From NCBI RefSeq assembly GCF_018279705.1, contig NZ_CP036498.1:4729001-4793000 (forward strand): DNA of 64,000 bases, written 5' to 3'. The position numbers and the translations under genes are program-made. Origin of the DNA: Tardiphaga alba. Its GTDB lineage: Bacteria; Pseudomonadota; Alphaproteobacteria; Rhizobiales; Xanthobacteraceae. The notes below the pieces were generated by a model. That model ran no database searches. It was not told the origin of the DNA and worked only from the letters and a program-made list of their open reading frames with translations. Position 1 is the stretch's first letter; each line of letters opens with the position of its first letter. Below, in pieces: positions 8,950-19,027 of this stretch.

Positions 8950-9791
8950 GCGGCGACGCGCCGCGAAAAATCACGCTCTGCGCCGACGATTACGGCATGA
9001 GCCCCGGCGTCAATCGCGGCATCCGCGAATTGATCGCGCGAAAACGGCTGAATGCGACATCGGTGATGGTGGTCGGCTCCGCGATCACCCGCGAGGACGT
9101 CAGCGCGCTGCAAGGCGCTGTTGCGATGAACAGCGATTGCGCCATCGGGCTACATGTGACCCTGACGGCGCCGTTTCATCCGCTGACCATGCATTATCGT
9201 CCACTGCTCGACGGACTGTTCCTGCCGCTCGGCAAGATGTTGCGCGCGGGCGCGCTGCGCCGGCTCGATGCCGAAATGATCCAGGGCGAAGTCTCGGCGC
9301 AGATCGCGAAGTTTACGGCACTGTTCGGGCACGCACCGGCCTATGTGGATGGTCATCAGCACGTGCAGACCTTTCCGCAGGTGCGCGATCCCTTTTTGCG
9401 CGCGGTGCGCGCAGGTGCGCCAGATGCGTGGGTGCGCCAGTCCGGCCGCGTACACCCGCTGTCGAAACGGCTCAATGCACCGAAGGCGCTGTTGCTGGAC
9501 ACGCTGAGCGCGGCGTTTCGCCGGCGCGCCGCGAAGGCGGGCGTCGTGTTCAATCCGGGCTTTGCCGGGGCCTATGATTTCACCAAGGCGCCGGATTTCG
9601 GGCCGCTGATGGCGCGGTTTCTCGACGGCTTGCCGGACGGCGGGCTGGTGATGTGCCATCCCGGCTTTGTGGACGAGGTGCTCATCGATCTCGACCCCTT
9701 CACCGACCAGCGCGAACGCGAATATGCGTATCTGGCAAGCGAAGAATTCGTGCGGCTGCTGGACGAGAAGAATGTCACGCTCGGGCGTTAA
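8946..9791 (+). CDS. YdjC/ChbG-family carbohydrate deacetylase (NaxD/HpnK-like)
   Basis: 281 residues of the YdjC fold, metal-dependent N-deacetylases of acetylated amino sugars. Metal and catalytic residues are visible: CADDYGMSPGVNRGI (Asp14-Asp15), GLHVTL (His70), and YVDGHQHVQTFP (His137, His139). MCHPGF lies near the C-terminus. Relatives act on chito-oligosaccharides (ChbG), polyprenyl-linked GalNAc (NaxD) or GlcNAc-hopanoid (HpnK). The four-base overlap with a polyprenyl-phosphate glycosyltransferase favours a lipid-linked substrate. No ArnT-like transferase lies next to it. Confidence 0.82.
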   Translation: MSGDAPRKITLCADDYGMSPGVNRGIRELIARKRLNATSVMVVGSAITREDVSALQGAVAMNSDCAIGLHVTLTAPFHPLTMHYRPLLDGLFLPLGKMLRAGALRRLDAEMIQGEVSAQIAKFTALFGHAPAYVDGHQHVQTFPQVRDPFLRAVRAGAPDAWVRQSGRVHPLSKRLNAPKALLLDTLSAAFRRRAAKAGVVFNPGFAGAYDFTKAPDFGPLMARFLDGLPDGGLVMCHPGFVDEVLIDLDPFTDQREREYAYLASEEFVRLLDEKNVTLGR

Positions 9792-9793
9792 TT

Positions 9794-9891
9794 CGTAGCC
9801 TGGATGGAGCGAAGCGCAATCCAGGAATCAGAGCCTCAGCATATCGCCGGTCCCCGGATTACGCTGCGCTCCATCCGGGCTACGCGCAACG
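9794..9891. repeat. Palindromic intergenic repeat, family C
   Basis: Imperfect inverted repeat: GTAGCCTGGATGGAGCGAAG on the left against CTGCGCTCCATCCGGGCTAC on the right, around a short loop with AATCCAGG / CCCGGATTACG. It directly follows the deacetylase stop. Only one copy is seen here; it could also act as a transcript-end hairpin. Confidence 0.6.
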
Positions 9892-10007
9892 TCGCCCGCC
9901 ATTTTGTCGCATAACTAAATTTAATCCGCCGGGCACTATTGCCGACACAAAGCGTCATTACATGCTCCAGCGCACCCCGTGCGTGCGCAGAAGACAATGA
10001 GGACGCC

Positions 10008-10856
10008 ATGACACCGCAAGAACGCCGACTGGTTGACGATCTCTTTGACCGGCTCAGCAAGGTCGAGGGTGGACCACGCGATCCCGATGCGCAGGACGCC
10101 ATCTTGCAGGGCCAGCGCAAGGCGCCCAATGCGGTCTACGCACTGGTGCAGACCGTGCTGTTGCAGGACGAGGCGCTGAAGCGCGCCCATGAGCGCATTC
10201 AGGAGCTGGAGCACGGCGGCGCGCCCGAGCAGGCACCCCAGGGCGGCTTTCTCGATTCCATGCGCGACGCGCTGTTTGGCGGCAACCAGCAGGGCCAGGC
10301 GCCCAATGCCCCGCGCGGCTCGGTGCCGAATGTGCGCCCCGGCGAACCCTCGCGTGCCGCCTGGAATACGGGACAGGTACTCGGCGGCGGCCAGCCGCAG
10401 GGTGGCTATGGCCAGGGCGGCTACGGACAGCAAGGCGGTTACGGCCAGGGCCCGATGGGCCAGCCTCCGATGGGACAACCGGCGCCGCAGGCCGGAGGTG
10501 GCGGCGGTTCATTCCTGGGCACGGCGGCCGCGGCTGCAGCCGGCGTGGTCGGCGGCTCGCTGCTGCTCAACAGCATCAAGGGCATGATGGGCGGCAACCA
10601 CCAGCAGGGCCTGACCGATGCGGCGAATGCCGGCGGCAGCAAGAGCCCGTGGGGCGGCGACTCCAACTCGTCGAATGACAGCCTCGCCAATCAGGCCGGC
10701 CTGAACGACATCGGCTCATCGAACAAACAGGGCGCCGGCAATTTCGATCAGGCGCGAGATGACGGCGACCAGTATTCCGGCCATGACCAATACGCTGACA
10801 ACGACAGCGACTATGACGACATGGATATGGATTCCGACGACGGGGATTATGCGTGA
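10008..10856 (+). CDS. DUF2076 protein with Gly/Gln-rich and acidic tails
   Basis: 282 residues. The N-terminal 90 residues are the DUF2076 core (MTPQERRLVDDLFDRLSKVE, RKAPNAVYALVQTVLLQDEALKRAHERIQELE), mostly helical. A low-complexity segment with GGYGQ repeats follows, then a hydrophobic Ala/Gly stretch (SFLGTAAAAAAGVVGGSLLL), and a strongly acidic end (about 15 Asp in the last 35 residues). A good ribosome site (GAGGA) precedes the ATG at 10008. The function of the family is unknown. It stands alone between repeats. Confidence 0.85.
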   Translation: MTPQERRLVDDLFDRLSKVEGGPRDPDAQDAILQGQRKAPNAVYALVQTVLLQDEALKRAHERIQELEHGGAPEQAPQGGFLDSMRDALFGGNQQGQAPNAPRGSVPNVRPGEPSRAAWNTGQVLGGGQPQGGYGQGGYGQQGGYGQGPMGQPPMGQPAPQAGGGGGSFLGTAAAAAAGVVGGSLLLNSIKGMMGGNHQQGLTDAANAGGSKSPWGGDSNSSNDSLANQAGLNDIGSSNKQGAGNFDQARDDGDQYSGHDQYADNDSDYDDMDMDSDDGDYA

Positions 10857-10870
10857 GGCGTAGCCGCTAG

Positions 10871-11143
10871 CCTCTCCTCGCGGCTGTCTTAGCCTCTCCC
10901 CGCCCTTTTGCGGGGAGAGGTCGCCGCGTCTTCGCGGCGGGTGAGGGGCATGGCACGAGACCTGCGCCAGACTCACAATTATCGAAGCGAAGAATTCCTG
11001 AGAGATTGAGCTGCATCTCGGAGAGATCCGATGGCATGAGCATGCGGCGCGCGCGTGCCATGCCCCTCACCCTCCTTCCACATGCTTCGCATGCGGAAGG
11101 CGACCTCTCCCCGCAGAAGGGCGGGGAGAGGTTAGAAAAATTA
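10871..11143. repeat. Composite palindromic element, family D copy 1
   Basis: About 270 bases. The outer ends are hairpins of CCTCTCCCCGC ... GCGGGGAGAGG. Inside lie GGGTGAGGGGCATGGCACG (left) and CGTGCCATGCCCCTCACCC (right) in inverted orientation, around a core with GAGAGAT and GCGCGCGTGCC. The same outer and inner parts in the same order occur at 19553-19804. It separates two convergent genes, and the last bases touch the L,D-transpeptidase stop. No protein is encoded. Confidence 0.75.
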
Positions 11144-11947
11144 GATCACCACGACCTTCGCGCCGACATTCACGCGACCATACAGATCGATCACGTCCTC
11201 GTTGCGCATCCGGAAGCAGCCTGACGAGACATTGGTGCCGATCGTCCATGGCTCGTTCGAGCCGTGGATGCGATACAGCGTCGATCCCAGATACATCGCG
11301 CGGGCGCCAAGCGGGTTTTCCGGGCCGCCTTCCATGTAGCGCGGGAGATCGGGGCGACGCGCCAGCATTTCCTTCGGCGGCGTCCACGACGGCCATTCCT
11401 TTTTCGCCGTGATCGTCTTCACACCTTGCCAGGTGAAGCCGGGACGACCGACACCGATGCCGTAGCGCATCGCCTTGCCGCCATCCTGCACCAGATAGAG
11501 AAATTTGCTGCCGGTATCGACGACGATGGTGCCGGGACCTTCCTTGCCGTCATAGCTGACCGTCTGCGGCAGATATTTCGGGTCCATCGCAGGGCGGGCT
11601 GGATCAGTCGCCTCCTCGCGGCGATAGACGCTTTGCTCCTGCTCCATCGGCGACATCATGCGGGGACGCGGTTCATAGGAATATTGCGACGGCGCATCCG
11701 GCTGCTGCTGGTAACGCTGCCCATGCGCGCCATCGCTGAACAGGAATTCGATGAAGCCGCCACCCAGATTTGAGTTGGGGCGCTGTGCCGCATAGGCCGT
11801 CCGTTGAACCGGACGCGGCGCAGGCTGGCCGTAAATCACCGTGGGCTCGGCATAAGGCGAAGCCGCCTCGACCGACTGCGCATGAGCCAAACCGCATCCG
11901 AGAAAGGATGCACTGGCGAGAAGCGAAAATGTGAGTTTCTTGAACAT
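11141..11947 (-). CDS. L,D-transpeptidase (YkuD domain), exported
   Basis: 268 residues with a signal peptide (MFKKLTFSLLASASFLGCGLAHAQ). A Pro/Gln-rich spacer to about residue 120 leads to a YkuD domain from GPGTIVVDTGSKFLYLVQDGGKAMRY. Catalytic signature: IHGSNEPWTIG then SSGCFRMRNEDVIDLY, with the conserved His and nucleophile Cys. It forms 3-3 peptidoglycan cross-links or anchors lipoproteins in the periplasm. PENPLGARAMYL is the usual substrate-loop motif. The ATG at 11947 is chosen because the signal peptide starts there. Confidence 0.92.
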   Translation of the reverse strand: MFKKLTFSLLASASFLGCGLAHAQSVEAASPYAEPTVIYGQPAPRPVQRTAYAAQRPNSNLGGGFIEFLFSDGAHGQRYQQQPDAPSQYSYEPRPRMMSPMEQEQSVYRREEATDPARPAMDPKYLPQTVSYDGKEGPGTIVVDTGSKFLYLVQDGGKAMRYGIGVGRPGFTWQGVKTITAKKEWPSWTPPKEMLARRPDLPRYMEGGPENPLGARAMYLGSTLYRIHGSNEPWTIGTNVSSGCFRMRNEDVIDLYGRVNVGAKVVVI

Positions 11948-12244
11948 CGACGTACTCTGCACTGTTTCGTCGTGCGCCACTCACCTGAGCAGCGCCTGTC
12001 ACAGGCCGAGTTAAGGTTAAAATCGCCTCGCTTTGGTAAACGGAATCGCGGTTTGGATTCACCACGCCGCCAAACGGCGCGGTTCTCGTTGATAGCGTTA
12101 CTTTTGCATGAACGCCGGATGGCGATGGTTAATCATCGGTTCGCGCGGCCTGGATAGAACTACACAAGCGCGCGTTCCATGTGAACTTCACGTTAAAACT
12201 CATTGATATAAGACATTCAGAATATTTTTGAGTTGGGGGACATG

Positions 12245-13020
12245 ATGTCTGTTCGTCGCAAGCGATTTCGTATTGAAGAAGTATTCGGCACGCCTACTCC
12301 CGTTGCTGAGAATGACGGTGGTGAGCCGATGCCGATGCATCGCGAAATCATGACCGAACTGCGTGCCATCCGCGCACAGATGGGTGCCCCCGCATCGGGA
12401 CCGAATGCCGTGAGTGAAGAAGTCGGCGCTGCCGCGCAGAAACAGATTGAAGAAGCACAAGCCCTGCTCGCGACCTATCGCGCGCAGATCGAGCAGTGCG
12501 AAAAGCTGAAGATCGAACTCGATCTCATCCATGACGCCATCACGCGCACCAAGCAGGAAATTGCTGTCCTGCATGGCAAGAGCTTCGATGGCGATGAAAT
12601 GGCCAAGGTCAATGGCGAACTCGGCGCCGTCGTCGGCGGCACCGAAGAGGCCACCCAGCAGATCCTCGCCGCAGCCGAAGCCATCGACAATGCCGCAGCG
12701 GCCGTCGGCAAGGTCGGTTCGCCCGACCAGCAGAAGCAGCTGCTCGAGGAAATCAGCGACAATGTCGTCTCGATTTTCGAAGCCTGTAACTTCCAGGATC
12801 TTACCGGTCAGCGCATCAGCAAAGTGATGACGACCATGAAGTTCATCGAGAACCGCATCACCGCGATGATGGACATCTGGGCGGCGTCGATGAGATCAAG
12901 TCGCATGCGCCGGCCAAGACCGACGATCGCAGCGAGGACGAAAAGCTGCTCAATGGCCCGAAGCTGGACGGCGATGTCGGCCATGCCTCGCAGGACGACA
13001 TCGACGCGCTATTCAACTAA
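12245..13020 (+). CDS. CheZ-like protein phosphatase, frameshifted near the C-terminus
   Basis: Helical protein with the CheZ active-site helix SIFEACNFQDLTGQRISKVM. Asp185 and Gln189 match the Asp/Gln pair CheZ uses to dephosphorylate CheY-P. As read, the frame is lost after DIW at about 12880. Adding one G to the GGG at 12879-12881 gives WGGVDEIKSHAPAKTDD and an end SQDDIDALFN at 13020, the expected CheY-docking tail, for 258 residues. The unrepaired frame runs to 13072, through the terminator hairpin at 13048, which argues against it. GGGGGA precedes the ATG at 12245; an ATG at 12242 is also possible. No chemotaxis genes adjoin. Confidence 0.8.
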
Positions 13021-13043
13021 TTCGCGCGACCGATATTCGACAT

Positions 13044-14252
13044 TCAGCGCCGGGCATTGCCCGGCGTTTTGATTCCAAGGAAACAACCCAGCACGATCAG
13101 CGCGCCCAGCGTGGCGAGCATGAGGACGTGGCGATCGGACAGTGTCTCCACGGCCGAGGCGACGACGAAGGGCGCGAAAGCCTGCACGAATTGCGCGGGA
13201 CGTGCGATGCGGCCGATGACGCGGCCATAGCCGACCGGCCCAAACATCAAGAGCGGCAGCGCCCCCCGCGCGATGGTCATGACACCATTGGCGGCCCCGA
13301 AGGCGATGGCGAACAGTGCCGCCACGGGAAATGACACGCCGAGAAGCGACAGCAGCGCGAAAGCCGACACCACCAGCACCACGGCGCCACGGGCGATCCA
13401 TAGCGGATGGGTTCGCCCAGCCAGCGCGAAATCGGCGAGACGCGCGGCGACCTGCGCCGGGCCGAACATGGCACCGATAGCGACAGCCTCGGCAGCGCTC
13501 AGTCCACCGCGATCAAGCAGCGCCAGCAGGTTCGACGTCACGCCGGAGAGGATGAAACTGTAGAACGCAAAGGCAGCAGCCAGCAGCAGGAACGGCGCGC
13601 CATGCGGGAGCTGGAAAGCCTGCGGCGGCGTGGCTGCGGTTGTTTGCGCGACCGAAGTTGGCGTCGCCGCCACATGGCGCGGCAGCGCGAAGGCGTGCAG
13701 CGGCGCGACCACGAAGGCGAAGACGGCGGCGAAGGTCAGATAGGTCCCCTGCCATCCCAGCTTCTCCAGAAGCAAATGCGTGGCCGGCCAGCCGACCGTG
13801 GACGCGAAGCCGCCGGCAAAGGTGACGAAGGTGATCTGCCGCCGGGCATTGGCGCCGAAGATGCGTGTCAGCGCGGCAAAGGCGGGATCATAGAGATTGG
13901 TCGCCATGGCCGCGCCAAGCAGCAGCCAGCAGGCGAAGTAAGCAACGGGATGCATGGCGAACGGCATCAGCGCGAGGCCGAGTGCGCCGGCCAGCGCGCC
14001 TGACGCCATCACCGCATTGCCGCCGTGGCGATCAATCAGCCCGCCAATGGTGGGCGACAGCAGACCGGATGTGACGAGGCCGAGGGTGAAGCCGGCCATG
14101 CCGAAAGCCAGCGTCCAGCCATGTGCTGCCGTGAGATGCGGCATGGTGAGCACGGGCGGATAGATCAGGATTCCCCAGGTGAGGATCTGCGTGACCGCTA
14201 AAACGACAACGGCGCGGCCCGGTCCGAAAACGAGGTCGCGCCATTGGGTCAT
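13044..14252 (-). CDS. MFS transporter
   Basis: 402 residues, 12 predicted hydrophobic helices in two halves separated at about 200-215 by an Ala/Thr/Pro linker (ATPTSVAQTTAATPPQ). The MFS loop is seen as GGLIDRHGGNAVMASGALAGALG. It has general similarity to oxalate/formate and monocarboxylate-type MFS members. The substrate cannot be told. It converges on the CheZ-like gene. Confidence 0.85.
   Translation of the reverse strand: MTQWRDLVFGPGRAVVVLAVTQILTWGILIYPPVLTMPHLTAAHGWTLAFGMAGFTLGLVTSGLLSPTIGGLIDRHGGNAVMASGALAGALGLALMPFAMHPVAYFACWLLLGAAMATNLYDPAFAALTRIFGANARRQITFVTFAGGFASTVGWPATHLLLEKLGWQGTYLTFAAVFAFVVAPLHAFALPRHVAATPTSVAQTTAATPPQAFQLPHGAPFLLLAAAFAFYSFILSGVTSNLLALLDRGGLSAAEAVAIGAMFGPAQVAARLADFALAGRTHPLWIARGAVVLVVSAFALLSLLGVSFPVAALFAIAFGAANGVMTIARGALPLLMFGPVGYGRVIGRIARPAQFVQAFAPFVVASAVETLSDRHVLMLATLGALIVLGCFLGIKTPGNARR
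13048..13070 (+). terminator. Rho-independent terminator after the CheZ-like gene
   Basis: Perfect hairpin CGCCGGGC-ATT-GCCCGGCG followed by TTTT. It lies 28 bases after the restored stop of the CheZ-like gene and overlaps the 3' end of the convergent MFS gene. Confidence 0.75.
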
Positions 14253-14267
14253 GCTTCACCGGTCGTG

Positions 14268-14403
14268 TTCCCTCTCCCGCTCTTGCGGGGGAGGGTCAGG
14301 GTGGGGGTGCCTCACGTGACGTCAGAGTGTGTGGCTGCCCCCACCCCGGCCCTCCCCCGCTCTAGCGAAGCTTCGCTTCGCACGGGCGGGAGAGGGAGAA
14401 GAG
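14268..14403. repeat. Palindromic repeat related to family D
   Basis: CCCTCTCCCGCTCTTGCGGG ... GGGTGGGGGTGCC on the left and GGCTGCCCCCACCC ... GCGGGAGAGGGAG on the right form a long imperfect inverted repeat. An inner AGCGAAGCTTCGCTTCGC hairpin sits in the right arm. The outer arms are a variant of the CCTCTCCCCGC arms of family D. It lies between the MFS start and the lipoprotein stop. Confidence 0.65.
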
Positions 14404-14429
14404 GAGAGCCACTGATCTTTCAGACGATC

Positions 14430-14960
14430 TTATGCCCTTGGCGCGCAGCGGACATAGACCATGTTGCCGTAACGAACGGCGGCATCCTTGTCGATGAACT
14501 TGGTCACCAGGATCCGGCCGTCGAACGACACGATCTCGCGGTCGCGCGGATCGCCGGCCGGTCCGGGCGGGCCGATATAGTTCTTGCCGCTCGGCGAGCC
14601 CTTCAGGCGCAGTTCCTGCGGGGTGGCCTCGTCGGCGAGATGCATCATGACGCCGCCGGAGGTGCCGGCACCGATGATGTAGGGGTTCTTGCACTGGCCG
14701 CGGGCGGCGTTTTCGGTGCGGACGCGATCGTTCGGGTTCATGTAGGAGGCGAGACCCCAGCGGCCGACGATTTCCTCCGAGCGGATCGAGGCCGGCATTT
14801 CGGGGGCCGGCGGCGGCTCAACCGGCGGCGCTGGTTCCGAACTGCCGAACATGCCGCCAAATCCGCCTCCCCCGGTGGAGCTGCAGGCTCCAAGCGTCAG
14901 GGCCATGGCGGCGAGAACCGCCAGCTTGGCGACCGGGCGGGTGGTGCGTGACTTGATCAT
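14430..14960 (-). CDS. Conserved lipoprotein of unknown function
   Basis: 176 residues with a lipoprotein signal (KLAVLAAMALTLGACSSTGGGG, lipobox LGAC). A Pro-rich linker (SSEPAPPVEPPPAPEMP) is followed by a compact domain: EEIVGRWGLASYMNPNDRVRTENAARGQC, GAGTSGGVMMHLADEATPQELRL, GDPRDREIVSFDGRILVTKF and a final YVRCAPRA. Two cysteines in the domain could pair. The ATG at 14960 has GGGGATGAT just ahead. No function is recognised. Confidence 0.82.
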   Translation of the reverse strand: MIKSRTTRPVAKLAVLAAMALTLGACSSTGGGGFGGMFGSSEPAPPVEPPPAPEMPASIRSEEIVGRWGLASYMNPNDRVRTENAARGQCKNPYIIGAGTSGGVMMHLADEATPQELRLKGSPSGKNYIGPPGPAGDPRDREIVSFDGRILVTKFIDKDAAVRYGNMVYVRCAPRA

Positions 14961-15164
14961 ATCATCCCCTGAACAACATCCCCGACTGCCCGTCCCAAGC
15001 AGCGAAGCGTAAAATACCTGTCGAGGCCAGTGCCCCGGCGGTGGCAACAATGTCATTACGACGTAACGCCACTATGGTTTCCAGAACATTGCATATTGGC
15101 CTCACCAAGGCCTTAACCCTCTTTATGTCTCAGAAGGTTAGAGGGCGAAGCCATGCCGGCCTTG

Positions 15165-15191
15165 CTTGACTCATCCGGCGTTCGGCCATAT
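15165..15191 (+). promoter_or_regulatory. Candidate heat-shock (RpoH-type) promoter of groESL
   Basis: CTTGACT at 15165-15171 and CCATAT at 15186-15191, separated by 14 bases, resemble the CTTG.. / CC.AT elements of alphaproteobacterial sigma-32 promoters. The predicted start of transcription would fall just ahead of the CIRCE element. Assigned by eye. Confidence 0.45.
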
Positions 15192-15206
15192 CCCCGAGCC
15201 GCCTGA

Positions 15207-15233
15207 TTAGCACTCTTGGTGCGGGATTGCTAA
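15207..15233 (+). promoter_or_regulatory. CIRCE element (HrcA operator) upstream of groES
   Basis: TTAGCACTC, a 9-base spacer, then GATTGCTAA. It matches the consensus TTAGCACTC-N9-GAGTGCTAA with one mismatch in the right arm. It lies about 90 bases before the groES start. HrcA binding here would repress groESL outside heat stress. Confidence 0.88.
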
Positions 15234-15322
15234 ATCCCGCCTCAAGCGTTCCGGCACCCGGTGGTCCGCGCCATTGCGCCCGCCGGGATGGCCGATCCTA
15301 CAACCAACCAGAGGAATTCCCT

Positions 15323-15619
15323 ATGGCCAAGACCAAGTTCCGCCCGCTGCACGACCGCGTCGTCGTCAAGCGCATCACCGCCGAAGAAAAGTCCAAGGGC
15401 GGCATCATCATCCCGGACAGCGCCAAGGAAAAGCCCTCCGAGGGCCAGGTGATCGCCGTTGGCCCGGGTGGCCGCGACGAAGCCGGCAAGCTGATCCCGA
15501 TCGACATCAAGGTCGGCGACAAGGTCCTGTTCGGCAAGTGGTCGGGCACCGAGATCAAGCTCGACGGCGAAGAACTCCTCATCATGAAGGAGTCGGACAT
15601 CATGGGCGTGGTGGGCTGA
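15323..15619 (+). CDS. groES: Co-chaperonin GroES
   Basis: 98-residue Cpn10 that caps GroEL and releases folded protein. The sequence is typical: [38 protein letters not shown] with mobile loop, then [33 protein letters not shown]. The ATG at 15323 follows AGAGGAATTCCCT. It lies downstream of a CIRCE element and is separated from groEL by 161 bases that contain a palindromic repeat. Confidence 0.98.
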   Translation: MAKTKFRPLHDRVVVKRITAEEKSKGGIIIPDSAKEKPSEGQVIAVGPGGRDEAGKLIPIDIKVGDKVLFGKWSGTEIKLDGEELLIMKESDIMGVVG

Positions 15620-15631
15620 GGCCTTCTCCGT

Positions 15632-17433
<1,802 letters not shown>

Positions 17434-17468
17434 GCCCGGCGCGCTCTGCACCATTCATCACAACATCG

Positions 17469-17498
17469 AAGGCCGCCCTCCGGGCGGCCTTCTTTTTT
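17469..17498 (+). terminator. Rho-independent terminator of groESL
   Basis: AGGCCGCCC-TCC-GGGCGGCCT stem-loop followed by TCTTTTTT, 37 bases after the groEL stop. Confidence 0.9.
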
Positions 17499-17615
17499 GC
17501 CGCGGTGAATGGCCTTCCCTGCCCGGCATAGTTCTGATTCAATCCCCTCATAATCTGGCACGAGCGGAATCAATCCGCTGCGTCGATCTTTTCAGACACG
17601 TCCAAGGGCATTTCC

Positions 17616-18824
17616 ATGCGCGCGCTCCACTTCTGCCTGTACGGCCTTGCAGCCACGGCATCACTCGCACCCATCAATTTCGCGACAGCACAGACGAAGG
17701 CCGCGCCGAAGAACCAGGCGGCCGGTCCGGAGGTGCGCTACTTCACTTCCATCGACGGATTGATGGATGGCAATGCCGATGTGATCCTGAAGGAGACAAG
17801 GCAAGGCAAGACGGTGACGGCGGCGACGCTTGATGTCTGCTATCCCGCCGAAAAAGGCAGCGATCGCAAGGATCGCTTCGTCGCAAATCTCACCGTCAGC
17901 GGCCAGACGCTGTCGGGCGCGACGCAGACGCAGATAGACAAGCTGCCAGTGACGGTGAAGCTCAATCGCCGGCCGACCGGCGACACATTCGAGTTCAAGG
18001 GACAGGTGACCGTCGGCCAGACTACGACGAGCCTGACCTCGGCAGACAATGCCGATCAGAGCGAGAAGGAATATCAGCAGAACCTGGGCAGCGACGAAAG
18101 CATCGCCGCGGCTCCGAAGGACTTTTCGGAAGTCTCGCCGGAATCCATCGCCGTGAAAATCAAGCTGGAAGCCGCGCTCGATTTCGTCCGCTCGCTGCGC
18201 GGGCAGAGTGTCGAGGTCTCACTCTCGAGCCTGTCGGTCAGTTGCGATGCGCTGCGGGCCGGTGAGCAGGTGATCAATCTCGCCGTCGATCCGGAACGCG
18301 CCGTGGAATTCGTCACCAAGACCAAGACCTATCCGGGTGTTGCCACTGTCGGCTGGACGGCGGGCGCTATCGACATGGAGCGCACGGTGCGGTTTGCCGC
18401 AGCGGACTGGAAGAGCGGCGACAAGATCGACCGCAGCAAACTTGCGACTGCGCTGGCGAATGTGCTGGCGAAGGCGATGGGTGCGAAATCGTCCGCAACC
18501 GCATGGGACGATGAGACCGGCAAGCTGAAGCTGAGTTTCAAGCGTCCGAGCCAAGTGATGCCGGCGCTCGAACTGACGGAGAATGTAGACGTCAGCGCCG
18601 TGGTGTCGCCGGACAAGCCCGGCGCGACCGACAAGCTCATCCTATGGGTCTCGACGCCGTCGGTGACGACGGTCGATGAAGCCTCGGGATCGAAGCTGGC
18701 ACTGGCGGAAGCGCCGGCGACGGATGAGGAAGGCGATCCCCGCGATGACAACGGCGCGGTGGCGGCCGTGGCTGCGGAATTCAAGGCGCAGAGGTGGGAC
18801 GCGGAGAAGAGCGGGTGGAAGTGA
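17616..18824 (+). CDS. Exported protein of unknown function (402 residues)
   Basis: Signal peptide MRALHFCLYGLAATASLAPINFATAQ, then a soluble, mostly beta-like protein with no motif I recognise. Features: VRYFTSIDGLMDGNADVILKE, LDVCYPAEKGSDRKDRF, a second cysteine in SLSVSCDALRAGEQVINL, and a long C-terminal part with TVGWTAGAIDMERTVRF and LSFKRPSQVMPALELTENV. The two cysteines may form a disulfide. It sits alone after the groESL terminator. Base use is like its neighbours. Confidence 0.72.
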   Translation: MRALHFCLYGLAATASLAPINFATAQTKAAPKNQAAGPEVRYFTSIDGLMDGNADVILKETRQGKTVTAATLDVCYPAEKGSDRKDRFVANLTVSGQTLSGATQTQIDKLPVTVKLNRRPTGDTFEFKGQVTVGQTTTSLTSADNADQSEKEYQQNLGSDESIAAAPKDFSEVSPESIAVKIKLEAALDFVRSLRGQSVEVSLSSLSVSCDALRAGEQVINLAVDPERAVEFVTKTKTYPGVATVGWTAGAIDMERTVRFAAADWKSGDKIDRSKLATALANVLAKAMGAKSSATAWDDETGKLKLSFKRPSQVMPALELTENVDVSAVVSPDKPGATDKLILWVSTPSVTTVDEASGSKLALAEAPATDEEGDPRDDNGAVAAVAAEFKAQRWDAEKSGWK

Positions 18825-18837
18825 GGTAGTTTCTTTC

Positions 18838-19012
18838 TTCCCTCTCCCCTTGTGGGGAGAGGGTGGATCGACGGCGCTAGCGAAGCTTTGCTTCGCGTGA
18901 GCCGTCGAGACGGGTGAGGGGTAGCCACAAGCTCCGAGCCTAGCCATACCCCTCATCCGTCTCCGCTTCGCGGAGCCACCTTCTCCCACAAGGGGAGAAG
19001 GAAAAACAAAGC
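18838..19012. repeat. Long imperfect inverted repeat related to family D
   Basis: CCCTCTCCCCTTGTGGGGAGAGGGTGG on the left and CCACCTTCTCCCACAAGGGGAGAAGG on the right, with inner GACGGGTGAGGGGTA / TACCCCTCATCCGTC in inverted orientation. It holds a small AGCGAAGCTTTGCTTCGC hairpin. It occupies the gap between two convergent genes and may end transcription from both sides. Confidence 0.7.
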
Positions 19013-19027
19013 GCCTCCGCTACTCCA

